The position numbers were made by a program, and so were the translations under genes. A DNA stretch of 64,000 nucleotides from Ophiobolus disseminans (lineage: Eukaryota > Ascomycota > Dothideomycetes > Pleosporales > Phaeosphaeriaceae), in contig MU006244.1 of NCBI GenBank assembly GCA_010093685.1, positions 310,001 to 374,000 on the forward strand, in the 5' to 3' direction. The notes under the pieces are model-generated. The model ran no database searches. It was not told the origin of the DNA and worked only from the letters and a program-made list of their open reading frames with translations. Positions 34,668 to 48,400 of the stretch are shown one piece after another (positions within the stretch are counted from its first letter, which is position 1; the number at the start of each line of letters is the position of its first letter).

Positions 34668-36447
34668 ATGGTGACTAATATGTCTAATTTGTCAGAAGCC
34701 TTCCGGCTGTTCAGTCCAGTGGGCATTGCCCTCTCTGGCGGTCTCCTCATAGTTTTCGTAAGTTAGTTGTGCCTTTGTTTCCCATGCACTGTCTCTTTCA
34801 GGATCGGCACCTCCCTTATACTCTAGCGGCTTAATTGGTCACGTCTGACCAAAGAGCGTATTCGTCTCTGAAATACTTTCAGTCGCTAACTTCAATAATC
34901 TAGATTGCAGCCTACGTCCTCTATACCCTGGTCTACAACCTCTTCTTTCATCCTCTCAAGCACATTCCTGGCCCGCTACTAGCCCGGGCGAGCGGTATCC
35001 CCTACGCACTTCGCATGCGCAATGGCTCTATGGTAGCATGGATCAAGTTGGCACACGACAAATACGGTGACGCAGTCCGGCTCAACCCCAACGAAGTCTC
35101 CTTCATATCTGGCGAGACGGCTTGGCCAGACATCTACAGCTTCCGCACAGGACAATACAAAAACACCGGCTCATATCTCAAAGACCGAACATGGTACCTC
35201 AAGCCCGCAAACGACACTTGGTCCCTCCTCGGCGCCAATGACGAAGACCACTCGCGCATGCGCCGCACACTCGCTCACGCCTTCAGCGACAAAGCCCTCC
35301 GCGAACAAGAACCCCTTATCCAGCAATACGTCGACTTACTCGTGCACCGTCTCTCCGAACACGCCACCGAGGACAAGCCCGTCGACATCATGCGCTGGTA
35401 CAACTACACCACATTCGACATCATCTGCGACCTGACCTTTGGCGAGCCTCTCTACTGCCTCCGTGACTCCAAAGAACACATCTGGATCAACCTCGTCTTC
35501 GCCGCCGTAAAAGCAGTTGGCCTCGCCAGCGTTCGAGCCAAGAACCCCTTGTTCGCATACTACGACAAAGCGCTGGATTACTTCAAAAACACAGCAGGTA
35601 TAGCGCGCATGCGTCTCGAGTTCTACCGCCTCGCGCGCGAGAAAGTGGGACGCAGATTGGATAACGGCACTGATCGCCACGATTTCTTCAGCTATATTAC
35701 TAAGAACCAAGAAAGTAAGAGCAAAGCGATTTCCCGCAACGAAATGGATTCAACAGCCGTGTTGTTCTTGGCTGCCGGTAGCGAAACAACAGCTACAACA
35801 CTAACCGGCGTAACATACCTCCTCCTCTCCAACCCATCCACATACGCCTCCCTCGTCCACATAATCCGCAGCACATTCTCTTCCGCATCAGCCATCACAA
35901 TCGAAGCCGTGAATAAACTAGACTACATGAATGCATGCCTGAACGAAGGACTGCGATACTACCCCCCCGTGCCCACCGGTTTTCCACGCGTCGTGCCATC
36001 GGGTGGCGATCGCATATCTGGACACTACATACCAGAGGGAACGAGCGTGTACGTCTCGCAACACGCGGCCAATCACTCGGCGAGGAATTACGTCGACCCG
36101 GAGATGTATGTGCCGGAGCGCTGGTTGGGAGAGGAGAAGTATAGGGATGATAAGCGCGGGGGGTTTAATCCGTTTAGTTTTGGGCCGAGGGGGTGTCTAG
36201 GGAAGAAGTACGTCTATTTTCTTGTTATGTCTTTTTCCAAGTCTTCTTATTTTTAGTTTGTTGACGCTAACGACCTCACGATAGTCTCGCATACGCTGAA
36301 CTCCGCCTCATACTTGCACACCTGCTTTTCGCATTCGATCTCACACTCGTAGATCCGGCTCAGCAGTGGATGGACGGACAGAAATTGTTTACGCTGTGGG
36401 AGAAGCCGAGTTTGATGGTGAGATTGACGCCTGTTGTGGCGAAGTGA
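34668..36447 (+). CDS. Microsomal cytochrome P450 monooxygenase
   Basis: Three exons, 34668..34757, 34904..36207 and 36285..36447, give 518 residues. An N-terminal membrane helix precedes a proline-rich hinge (HPLKHIPGPLLAR). The P450 motifs are intact: AGSETT of the I helix (321-326), EGLR as ExxR (378-381), PERW, and the haem loop FSFGPRGCLGK with Cys461. After the last intron the sequence reads NLAYAELR, as expected. The sequence resembles the isotrichodermin C-15 hydroxylase-like group of fungal P450s, so oxidation of a terpenoid or similar small molecule is possible. The substrate cannot be told. No other biosynthetic gene lies beside it, so it does not look like part of a cluster. It should be anchored in the ER and paired with a P450 reductase. 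Confidence 0.93.
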
Positions 36448-36822
36448 TTGTGGATACCAGAATGTGGATGGCTTGCTTCGTGCGGGGGTTTCACCGTGCA
36501 TTTTCCGAATGCGGGGCCCGAGGGAGAGGGCTGATGATGATGGGGGTGATGGCGTAAGCTTGAGATTAGACCTGGGTGTGATGCAGCGTGGTGAGGTGGA
36601 TGGGAAAGCAACTGCAAGGCCACGACGAAGACGATTTAGTAATCAACGTCGAGCGCATCGCGTGTACGAAAATTTAACAAAAGAGTTCCATCTTTCGAAA
36701 CAAATTAGGACGCAGGAGATATTGTCAGCGTACATGCTCACGCGAAGTTTCCGTTCAAATTGATTAACATTCGTAACATGATACATTTTCCCCATCCACT
36801 ACCTAAGAAACTTTTTGCGTCT
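36448..36822. other. Convergent gene ends
   Basis: The P450 (plus) and gcn1 (minus) transcripts end toward each other here. Nothing else is seen. Confidence 0.45.
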
Positions 36823-39800
36823 CTACTCCGCGCCAAAGACGTCTCCAATCTCAACCATACCCACAGACCATATCTCACGCTCATCTTCCACCTCATCACT
36901 ACTCAATCCTAATCCTCCACTGCCCCCCTCAGCCTCCCTGCGCTCCCTAGCCTGCCCCGCCAACCTGGTTGCAACGCGCTTGAAGTAGTCGCCCATGCTG
37001 CGCTGCTGGCCCGCCGATAGTGTCTTGCCCGGACCGGCCATGTACTTGTCAAAGACAGCGCTTTCTTCGTCGACGACGCTGAAGAGCGATAGGAAAGCCG
37101 CTTCGGCGCCGAGTTTGACGGGGATGACGGGATCGCGGACGGATGCGAAGATCGGGGGTGTGACGAGCGGAATGTGTGGACGGACAGCGTCGTTGTGTTC
37201 GCGCGCCACTGTTCTTAGAACCATGAGCGCAAGTCTGCGCGTATCGACTGGATGACCCGGTTCGATAACAGGTGCAAGAGCTTCGAACAGGGGTTTGGTG
37301 TGGTCAAAGGTCTTGTTGGTGTGCTCGCCGAGGAGGTATTTTCCAGCTGCGAGGATGGCGTTGTCGGATATGACGGGTTGCGAGTGTCCGATGCCGGAGC
37401 AAATGACATGGACAGTATCGTCAGCATATGATCCTGCAAGAGCCTGTGGTGCTTCGAGAAGGATGGCGTTTAGAGCCAAGATAGAGGCTTTGCTAAAGTG
37501 TGTTGTGAGAACGCGGGTCTTAAGGAGGCCGGCGGCGATGTCTTCGGGGAGGCAGCCGATAAGAGCACCGAGGAGACGGGCATTTGTGATTGCCATCGCA
37601 TCTGAGAAATCGTTAGTGAATTTTCGAAAGCATCAAGAGCGGATGATGCTTACCGTTGGAGTCATCGGTTTCATTGTCGATGAGACTCAAGATGGCGTTC
37701 CTGCTCGCCTCGTTCATGTTCTTGCCAGCTTTGCTCACGACCTCGTACAGCGCCTTCAGCATAGCCGTCTTTACAGCCTCATCGCTAGTCTTGGATCCAG
37801 TCACCAACTCAGCGATGAGAGGATCAACTCTTGGCGTCAACTTGATCAGTGTACCCAGTGCCTTGGCTGCTCGCGCTCGTAGAACATCAGAAGACGTATC
37901 AGCAAGCGACTTGGCGAAAGTACGTTGTAGCTGAGGCAAGAACGGCTTCAAGAACGTCGGAATCTTTTCGAGCAGATTGTTGAGTGTAAGCAATATGGCC
38001 GCCTTGACCTCGGTCGAGCGCTCTGTGACGACACGAATCAGAGGTCCAGTGATTTGAGTGACAAATGGCTGGAGTGATTTGGCGCTTGTTCGGTCGATAA
38101 TATCTGAGATCGCCAATGCTGCTTGTGTTCGCTGATCGACCGAGCCATTCATTAGACCTTGCAGGAAAATGGGTAAGATGGCGTTGATGCCCTTCGGCAA
38201 TGAAAAGCCTGGAAGGTCGGCGCCGGCTACACCAACTTGGTTGAGAGTCTGGCGCGTGGATATGACAAGTGATTCCATCTCCTCCTTCCGCAGTCTCTTG
38301 GTAGTAAGTGTACTGAGGGCGGTCCAAGCAGCCTTGAGCACTTCCGTGTCGCCATCATCAAAAGAGATAAGGAGAGCTCGGATGAGATCTGGGTAGTATC
38401 GGGAGAAGTCCTCCTCGTACTCTGCGAAGAACTTAGCCAAGTGCATATCAGCCCGGGTGCGACGCCGTTCATCGTCATGTTTTGACAATGCAAGCATAAC
38501 GCTCATAGCCGTGTTCAGACCGTCGTATTCGTCAACCGACAGAAGGACCTTATCGAACGAAGTCTCGAGCTCAGTCCTGAGGTCCTCATCCTTGCAAGTA
38601 ATGACATTGTCCATGATGGTGTTTAGGATATTCGGTAGCCTCCTTGTCATGGCAGAGCTTGCGACTTCCGCCAAGGAAGCGATAGCACGTGCATTGAATG
38701 CAGACATTGGCGAGGTGAGGAGTGTTGGAAGAAGGTTGGGGAGAATGACGTTGGAACGCTGCTGATCCGTGAGCAGCGTGAGAAGTGCTGAAAGAGCGTT
38801 TTGAGCATCGTCTTCGCTTCGCAGCAGGTTCAGAAGGTACGGCAGCACCTGATCGACAGACTTCTTGCCAAGAATTTGTTGCAGCGCATCGAAAGCTTCG
38901 GCAGCCGCCTCTCGCACGTCGGAGTCGGGATCCACCAATGCTGTCCTGACGACCTGGATAAGAGTTTTCTCGTAATCTTCCAATTGTTCTGGTGAAGCAG
39001 CGGAAATGAGTTCGCGAAGAGCAATGCAAATACCTTGCTTGGCGTCCGTATCTGTGGTGTGCAGGCCTTCTTCTAGTGTAGGAAGCAATGTAGCCAGTAC
39101 GCCGTCGCCAGCCTTTCGGATAAGCTCTCCAAGAGCGTTGCCAGCAATGACCTTCTGCTCCATGTTGGAGCTGGCCAAACGACGAATGAGGAGCTGCGTA
39201 AGTGTGGGGACGAGCTCGCGAAGAGTGCGTGGAGTGGCCACCAGAGCCTTCCAGACATTGACAGCTGCGGTACGGACAAGGCCAGATGTGTCGTTCCTGC
39301 AGATGTACAACGCAGACAACACCTTGTTGCGTTTTTCTTCTCCGAGAACCTCGAGCAGGGACTGTCCAGCCTCCTTGGCGCCTTCTTCGACCTCCTCTTC
39401 CTCAACCTTGCCGCTGATACCAGTAAGGTTGAACAAGAGATCTCCCACCAGCTCCACAGAACTGAGTCGAATACGGTAACTGTCGTCTGCAAGACCTCTC
39501 TCGAGTTCTGGTAGGAGCAGGTCGATAGCTTTGGTAGCGAAATTCTTGACCAACAGACGACCAGCGCGCAAGGCTGTGTCTCGGATTGACTCAACATCGT
39601 CTGCGAGACCACCAAGGATAGGAGGAATGATCTTGCTGAGGTAATTGGCGAAGCTGTTTCCAAAGCAAGCTGGCAAGAAGATAAAGAGAGACATGAAACC
39701 TTCTCGTACGGAAGGTCGGTTGCTTGCCACGTTCTGCAATATACTTGGCAAAGTCTCCTCCAGACGGCCAGTGCCGAGGCCTGCAAGCACTTCTGACAGT

Positions 39801-42800
39801 GCTTGAGCGGATCCCAGTCTGTCGCCAGCTCCGGTGTCTGACTTGAGGGTGGACATGAGGCTGGGAATGAGGTCTGGGAGGGCATCTTCTCCCAGCTTTT
39901 CGACCAGGGAACCCAGTGCCTTGGAGGCGGTTGCTCGTGTAGTAGGCACAGGGTCTACAATTGCAACCCTTAGACCAGCGACCAAAATTGGCAGATGGGC
40001 AACGAGATCTTTGCGCTCTGTCAGGTACGCTAAACTGCCAATGATTTGAGCAGATTTTCGTTTTGTTCCAGAACGATCTCCCAAGCCCCGTTCGAGGATA
40101 CGAACCACAAGAGCAAGAGAGGGAGCATCGAGGAAATGCGCGAACTGAATCTTGATTAGAGCGTCAAGAGCATCATTGGTGTATTTTGTAGGATCACTGA
40201 GTGCCTTCAAAAGGATGTTGACGACGCTCTTGATCTCCGGGTTACTGATTACTTCTCCAAAGCGTTGCAAGCTTCGATTTGCGGAAGTTCGAACTTCCTT
40301 ATGACTGTCAGTCAAGACAGTGGTCAGTGGTGGGATGATGTCCGGTAAGCTCAGAGCAAGCTGGTTTGGATCCAGGTATGCCATAGCACCCAACGAATCG
40401 CAAGCACCCTTTTTACTTCGCCACTGCTGGTCATCGAGACCCTCGAGTAGAATCGGTAGAACTTGCTTCACACCGAACGAACTAAGGGTAGAGAACGCGG
40501 TCTTTGCGGCATCCAAGCAGGCCTCTCGAACATCAGTGCTGGTGTCACCGAAACCAGCAAGGAACTGTGGCACCAGTTGAATGACATACGGCTCAAACAA
40601 TCGACCAAGGATGAGCGAAAGCAGCTCGTATGCGAGGAATACACCTTGTCTCTGGTTGACCTCCTTCTTGTTATCGGCAGCACCTTTGAGAGTCGACATG
40701 ATGCGGTACTCTTTCAACACGCCAAGACCTTTACCGCGAACGATTCCAGCCAGACCGTAAGCTGCGCCACGCCGCGAAGCATATTTCTTGGACTGAAGCA
40801 ACTGCTCCATTATCTTTTCGACATAGGCTGACAGCTCCTGTTCTGATGTACGGATCAACGGTGGTAGGCACTGAGCAACAGCATATTGCACGGTTTCGGA
40901 AGGTGTACTGAGGGTGTCTAGCAGCCTTTGGACGACCTTGGCCACGCGCTGATCACCCGCAGTTAAATGGCGGCCCAATGCACCATAAAGAATGATGACT
41001 GCTTCATTGACTTGGTCGTACAGTTCGGACTTGCGATCTGGCCCCTCGAGCGCGTTTTCAAACAGCTCCATGAGAGGTTCGACTTTAGTCTGTGCCTTTG
41101 TGGTGATGATCGAAGTGGCTGCTTCAATCATCGCTTCGCGAACAGCTGGACTTCGATCACCTAACGGGCCTTCGTACACTAGAAAATTCAAGAAGTCTGC
41201 CAATCCATCGGGCTTGAAAGTTGGGGTCATCTCCTTGAAGGCGAGAGCAATACCATCGCGACTCTCCCAAGGGTCTCGTAGATCCACTTTCCGTGGCATG
41301 CCATATTCATCACGCTCGGGCATCCGCGGTTTCGCCTTCTCTCTGTATGAATCCTGGAGAGTCTTGAGGATGTCATCGAAAGTTGTCGGGAATTGACCAA
41401 CAATCTCACCAATGGCGCGAGCGGTTGCTCGTCTAAGCGGCTTGTCGCTGGAGTCAAGGTAGGGTAGCATTTGTGTTGCCGCCTCTGCCTTCAATTCCAG
41501 CTCATTCTCCTCCCAGATGGTGCGAGCGAGCTCCGCGTTTTCTGGTACATCATCGTGGCAGGCGATCCATATTTCTTCGCTGAATGTCAAGTCATTCGTG
41601 TCGAGTTCGGCGTCGATAGCTTGCAATACGGCCGTACGCACTGCTGGTTCGGGCACAATAGTTCCGCGAAGGAGTGCGCCCAGCTCGTCGTTGTTGATGT
41701 TGGGAGCGAGTCCACTGGCAAGATCTGTCAGGCAGTCTTTGATCAGCTTGTAGTGTTGCTGATACCGCTGCATTGACCAGACCAGTATTTCGAGCAAGCC
41801 CTTGCGTGGGAGACGTCCGTCCGTACACGAGTTTGTGTGGAAAGCCATGATTTCAATGGCCAAGACCAGCTGTTCATCGGATTCTTCGGCGGAGGATCGG
41901 CCTATGCCGCCCTTTTCGAGTACCAGGAACACAAGCGAAAAGCAATAAGCAAGCGTCACCGCATCAAGCGGTCTCTTTTCACCTAGGAAACGGAGTCGAT
42001 AAAGAACGCGGGTGACTTGATCGCCAAGGTCCTCTTCCTCATACACCTCGGATAGCTGTATGGAACCAATCGTTCGCAGAGTAGCGACACCGACGAACGG
42101 GCGCAGAGTTCCCAGTCGACTCGAAACGCGTTGCGAACAGGCAATGAAAGCTGTGGCAGGCGAGTCGCCCAGGAGTAGACCAGCGCCGGAACGAATGGAT
42201 TGGATCAAGCGATCGACAGCTGGGCCCATCCATTGTTCTGCCTCTGTCGGAGGACCAGTGGCAAGACTTTGAATAATGCCCACACCTCGCCTCATATTCC
42301 GTTCGGTGGCAGCGACCTCATTCCGAATATTCGCTTCTTTGGCTAGTTGCGCGTTAACTTTGGCTTGGTCGTCAGCAGAGAGCTTCTTAGGTTGGCCTTT
42401 CTTCTGCGCTAGTTGGGCACGGAGGTCTTCCTCCCACTTCAACGTGTCGTAGTCTTTTGTGTTCTTGTCGATTGTAACAGGCGCTTTCTTCGACAGGACG
42501 TCGACATACGCTGTCCCTTCAGGCGTTCGGAAGATGGCAGCCTCGGTAGGACCGACCGACTCCAGCTGCTTGGGGTCGAGATCTTTGCTGAACTGATCCA
42601 CGACAGCGGGTAGTGCAACTTCTGGTGCTACAAAAGCGAGATCTGTGTAAGCGCTATATGCAGCCAGGCTAATGGCTGGAAACCGATCGTTTTCATGGTT
42701 CTTGTGACATGATTAGCGACTGATGGAGAGATTGCACCGACAAAGATGAACATACCTCTGTAGCGGCGTTGATCGTTTTTATACACTCTTTCAGTTGTGC

Positions 42801-45042
42801 TCGCACCAACTCGCCAGGATCAACACCCATACGGAGGCAAAGCTCGATCCAAGATGCTCGAGGGACCATCTCTGATCTCGCGAGTACCAGCAAACTCAGA
42901 GCTTGGGCACGTAGACTAGGCTCATCGATAGTGGCTTCGTGCTTCTGCAAAACCTCTCGTGGTAGGCATAGACAGCCTAAGACAGCAGCGAGGTCTGCGG
43001 AGCCTGTCCTTGATGCCACCGCAGGACTGTCCTTCTCTTCTTGCTCACTAGACCGGTACCATGACCACATGCCTTGCACCATGATTCTATTGATCTCAGA
43101 GGGAGAGACAAGTAGATATGTCTGCGTCAAAGCTTGTTTTGCGGCAGACCTGGCTTTTGAAGAGACGGTTTGAGCGACAATGAAGAAAATGAACGCATGT
43201 GCCCATGCTGTTTCGGCCTCTTTGGAACTGGCTTCTTGCGTGAGGAAAGGGGCGACCGCTGTCAAGGCACGGATTGCAACCACGACATCATCCTCGGTAG
43301 ACAGCTTGGAGTACACCTTCGAGTTGAGTAGGAAAGAGGGCTTTGGTTGGACTGCGAGTGACTGAGAAAGAACGTCGGATTTCTTGTAAATGGCTGCAAG
43401 CTTCTCGTCCTTTGAGCTGCGCACCTTTTCCAGAAGAAGGGCTGCAGTGTAATGGCCCACAGTGACCAAACCACTTTGGGTTGCTGGTATTGGGTTGGCA
43501 GCCACTTCCTGCCATATCTCAATGAGCTTCGGTAGTGTAGCTTGACAAAAGACGAGTATGTCGGGTTGTGATAGCTCTTTTTCTGAGAGGCTCCACCAAA
43601 GATCTGCAGCGCGGGTTGCCCACAATTTACGGACAGGCACACGCTTGTCTGCCATGCCCTTCACAAAGGCATCAGCTACACTTTTGTCGAGAGCGACACC
43701 ATTTGCCAAGCCAAATGTGAGATGCTCGGTCATTGTTGATACCTCGGCGATTACAGCTGGCTCACTGGGTTCTTTCAGCGCCACTGATGCAATGGCAGTT
43801 GAGATCTTCTGTGACAGCGAGGAGGAATGCGACAAAGTAGACAGCATTTGTGCGTGTAAGACCTTTTGGTCAGCCCCTGTGACCTTGCCCTGCTTGAGAG
43901 GATTGAGTATTTCATCGGCGACCTGGTTGACGATTTTGTCGTCTTGGGATCGCGAGGCGAATGCGGTGAATGTCTGCAGTGCGCCTGTTCGGATCGAAGG
44001 GTTGCTGGATTTGATATTAGAAAGTAGCGGCTTCAGCATGTTCCCGACCAGCACTTCGGAAAGGTCCATGGACTTAGGAAGAGCCAGAACCATGGGCGAG
44101 ACGATGTCGTTCAGGACGACTTCAGGTGCGCGTAGGAGGGCCTTCTCAATTGGTGGTATGACTTCCTTGCGCAACTCCTCCAGCGTAGGAAAGCTGGTGA
44201 AGAATTCAAACAAGGCGTTCGATATGTGGTCGGGCAACTGGTTTCGCGAACCGACAATTTCGCGTACATAGAAGGCATAGTAGTCGGACTTGTATTTCTC
44301 GAATTCCGGCTTGACAGCGCCCAGCCGTGACGATACACCGGCAATGACGCCCAGGAAGACGGCATTTCCAGCCGTGGAGGCGGCGCCTTTGGCAGTGAGT
44401 GTGGTGATCAACTTGGAGAGCGCGTCCTTGCCCGTTGCTTCGGCGCGGAAAAGAGCGCGGAGAGCTCGTCGTGTTGAGACGAGGGCCGAGTCTATGATGC
44501 GGCCAGCCCGGCGCGTGTTGCCTGCGCTCACGCATGTCTCCAACACCCGCGCATTCGCGACTGCCACATCCATTCCGTATTTTGACCATCGCTCCTGCGA
44601 CTTTGCGAATTGCAGCAGCAACACCGAGCACCAGTCCACCAAGGCCAATGCGTTCACGTGCGCTATCCCCTTCTTCCCGCACTCCTGCTTGAGGAACTTA
44701 ACAATGATGGTCAGAATAGCGTCGCCATGCTGGCCGTTTATGAGCGTCTTGAGCACTTCTTCGACGGCTCGTCTCGATTCGCGGTCCTCGTAGAGCGGAT
44801 ATGTCTCGAACAACACTTCTAGGAGGGCTTGCAGGTCTGTAGGTGGGAGTGCTGGCAGAGTGTTTCAGTCAGCCATCGTATCCGCATCAATCACGTGTAT
44901 ATCAAAACTCACAATTATCTGCCACTCGGTGCTGCAGCCCGGACAGCTCGGTTGTCCTGCGCTTCGTCGAACTCGTGATGAGGCCATGGCGCAGCTCTTC
45001 GCGCCTCGTGGCCTTCTGATCAACATCCCCATTCGCAGCCAT
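36823..45042 (-). CDS. gcn1: GCN1, ribosome-bound activator of the eIF2-alpha kinase GCN2
   Basis: Four exons on the minus strand: 45042..44913, 44851..42756, 42700..37654 and 37601..36823. They encode 2683 residues, close to the usual 2670 for GCN1. Nearly the whole protein is HEAT-type alpha-helical repeats. The central third is the eEF3-like HEAT region (for example YASRRGAAYGLAGIVRGKG and LEGLDDQQWRSKKGACDSLGAMAYL). A later region (about 2000-2400) corresponds to the part that binds the RWD domain of GCN2. GCN1 sits on stalled or collided ribosomes with GCN20 and passes the signal of uncharged tRNA to GCN2, starting the general amino-acid control response. All four junctions keep frame and have good GT..AG ends. 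The start at 45042 is the second in-frame Met; an earlier one (45105) would add 21 residues. Confidence 0.95.
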
Positions 45043-45418
45043 GTCGATTCCTCCACATGAGCCAGCAAGAGAGTGGCAGGCGGGGTGTTGGTGGGGTGTT
45101 TGCACGCTCTCAAATTGTCGAAATGGCGACCAGTTGCGGCGGCAGGATTAGCCGAGTCATGCGTTCCACCCAATGACATAACCACCGCCCTACAAACAAA
45201 CTCATCACCACCGCCGCCCTTCTGCTGCGCCCGTTTCCGCGCCTCCAGGATACAACTACGCCCTAGATGAGTCCAGACACTTTTTTGGGCCTATCCAATC
45301 TTGATCTCGCAAAAGATCAAGCTCCGATATACTCCATACGGCAGCCCGCCTGAGCACCTACCCTTTCTGGAAGCCTCTACTATCTACCTCTGCAAACTCG
45401 GTCCTCAATCTTCACGCA
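45043..45418. promoter_or_regulatory. Shared divergent promoter of gcn1 and the helicase gene
   Basis: Only 376 bases separate the two start codons, so the genes must share upstream sequence. I see no TATA box. A pyrimidine-rich stretch precedes the helicase start. Confidence 0.55.
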
Positions 45419-48400
45419 ATGGCTAAGAAGAAGAGGCCTGCGGGCAACCCGGCACGCGGGTTCGCGACTACTTCGGTTGCCAGCAAGCCGAAGGTGGAAA
45501 AGTCTGCCGTTGACGCCCCCGCCAGAGAAGAAGTGCCAGCAGCGTCCAAGGAAGACGCGACAACAATCGTGCCCGCCCCTCAGGATGTACAAAAGTCCGA
45601 AGTCGCAAAGCAAGAATACTCGCCGACGCCAGAAGAGCTCGAGGCGCAACTTGAGCGAGATGAGCTGCAACTGCTGGTCGAGAAGCACGCGCCCAAAGTT
45701 CGCCGAGAGTCGCATCGCAATATTTTGAAGTTTCAGACCGACCGTAGAGTACTTCGTGGACAGTCGCATCCCATGACTGTTCACGACTGGCTACCAAGTG
45801 AAATCCTAGACAACATCGTTAGCTTAGCTCAAGCCGAGTCGAACGACTCGAACCGCAAGCAAGGTCCTCAGTCTCTGCTCAAAACGTTGACGGAGGAAGA
45901 TGCAATGTCCAAGCTTTGGACCCTCGATTTGACACTACGTGAACTTGGCTTCTCGAATGATCACATCCAGCCAGTACTGAAGTGGCTCTGTGCCAATGCT
46001 GCCGCCGTCGACTCATCGGCGAGCATCTGGGGCTTGCAGGAAGCACTCGAATGGCTGGCATTGGATCACTGTGACGACCACTCCTTCTCTTACGAGGAAC
46101 AAGCCTCAAAGCGCTCGTCAGCAGAAACACCCGATATATCCCGGCCTTGTAAGTCATGTTCCCTCTGACGATGAAGTTTTTCAATCAAGACATACAGGTG
46201 CCAGCTCGCGATGAGGACAACAAAGAACCAGCTGACACTGCACAGCAACACCACCTCAGGATACAGCAAATGGGAATCTGCAGAAAGTCAAGGCGTCACA
46301 GAATGGCGCCAACAATGCCTCAAGTCCAAGCGTAGACAACCAAGGTCAAATGGAAATAGACGTGGACGTCAGTGACCTCGACAGCGACCTTGAGCTAGAC
46401 GAGATTCTTCCTACTTATTTGAAGATCAAGGGTAAACTCTACGAGATTGATCCGAACCTGGTAGAGGCAACAGCGCGAAAGCAAGTAAAAAGTGCAAAAG
46501 CGAAACGAGTGGCCGCAGTCCAGGCGGGTCAGCCTCCAGCCGTGCGCAAGCTCCTCTCGCAAATGCAGCAGATTGCTTCTGACGCCCTCTTCGATGAGCG
46601 AGAGGCAGAGGCGCAATGGCCAGCCAAACGCAACCAGATCGCCCAAGACAGAGCCAACAGAAGACTGGGGGAAGACGGTCCTCCGATCAACCAGCGGCCA
46701 CAGGAAGAAACTCGCGTACCCGCCCCAGCTGCACCAAAGCTAGACCCTCCAAATACTACATTGGACCTCGATGGAAGTGAGGATGAAGCTGATCTGTTAG
46801 GTGAAATGTTCTCTGCTGTACCCAACGAACCTGTTACAAATCAACCGAACAGCGACACTACCGTATCTGAGAACGTTACGTTGCGTGATTTTGGAAAGTC
46901 AAGTGGTTTGACGCCACGACGGCTGTTGGAGGAGACAGTTCGTTCAAGGTTGGTCGACCACGCCACACCGCATATGTCAACTAACAATCCGTAGGGATCC
47001 AAACGCGCGTTTATTTTATACGATGATCTCACTTACTACATACACCTGTCGGCATTCTCTGAGGATATCATGGTCGAAGGGCCAAGACATCGAGCACGAC
47101 GAAGACGTTCCAGGTGTCACTACCACGATACGACATTTACAGGCTACGTATGAAGCGACGAGCGTTGCCACTGTATCGGTGGAGCAAAGCGAAAGTTATG
47201 TCTCCACTGCCGCTCTTTTCTCAATTTCGGTTGTTCTACCAAAGGAAGAAAAGGTTTACCTCAGACTCCCCTCAAACTGGCGGGAGCTCTACCGGGAGTT
47301 CATGGATCATCGCAAGATCCGCATTGATGCAGCCGACCGTGAAGCTGTCCAGCACTATCGCTCGATTGTTCTGGATCAAATCGAGAACGACGAGTCTGAT
47401 GGTGTGGTGCTTACAAGTCGGTTCAGGATGCGCAACCAGGCCGCTGTGAGTTCCAGCCCGTCGAACTCGGGTTACAATACGCCGATCCGAGAAGTCGAAG
47501 GTCTCCGTGAACTCTGGGCACACAAAGCGTCAGCACCCTCTTACCAACGCATGCTCGTTGGCCGACAGACCCTGCCCGTTTATGGTTTCCGCGAGTCGAT
47601 ATTGGCAACCATCGATAAGCATCAAATCACAATCATCTGTGGTGAAACAGGCTGTGGAAAGAGTACTCAGATACCGTCTTTCATTCTAGAACATGAACTC
47701 TCGCAGGGAAAAGTCTGCAAGGTCTTTTGCACAGAGCCCCGTCGTATCTCGGCTATCTCGCTTGCACAGCGTGTGAGTGAGGAGTTGGGAGAGGGTCCGA
47801 AAGATGTGGGAACGATGAGATCACTAGTGGGCTATGCAATCCGGCTTGAATCGAAAACCTCTTCACAGACACGGTTGGTTTATGCAACCGTGGGTGTGGT
47901 ATTACGCATGTTGGAATCTGCAGGAGGTCTTCCAGAGGTTACGCATTTGGTCATTGACGAAGTGCACGAGCGAAGGTACGTTGCCTTGAACTAAGACTGG
48001 GAATCTCTAACACTGAACAGTATTGACACCGACTTCCTACTTATCATCCTCCGTTCGTTGATGGACCGTCGTCCGGAACTCAAGGTCATACTAATGAGCG
48101 CCACTGTGGACGCAAATCGTTTTTCGAAATACTTGAACGGCGCACCGATCCTGACGGTTCCTGGACGCACTTTTCCGGTCGAAACTCGATATCTGGAAGA
48201 TGCAATCGAGTTGACACATTACGCTGGGCCCTCCGCTTCAGTGCGGCAAGATGGCAGGACGAGCGACAATGACGATGACGAGATCACATCCGATAAGTCT
48301 GGCATACCTAGCAAGCTTCCCGGATACAGCCCTGCTACCCGAGATGTGCTCTCCACTTACGATGAGTACGCTATTGATTACGACTTAGTCGTCCGCCTTA

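Noticed and set aside
34668..36447. A biosynthetic gene cluster around the P450
   Set aside because: Neighbours are gcn1 and a small membrane protein; no synthase, transporter or other tailoring enzyme is near.
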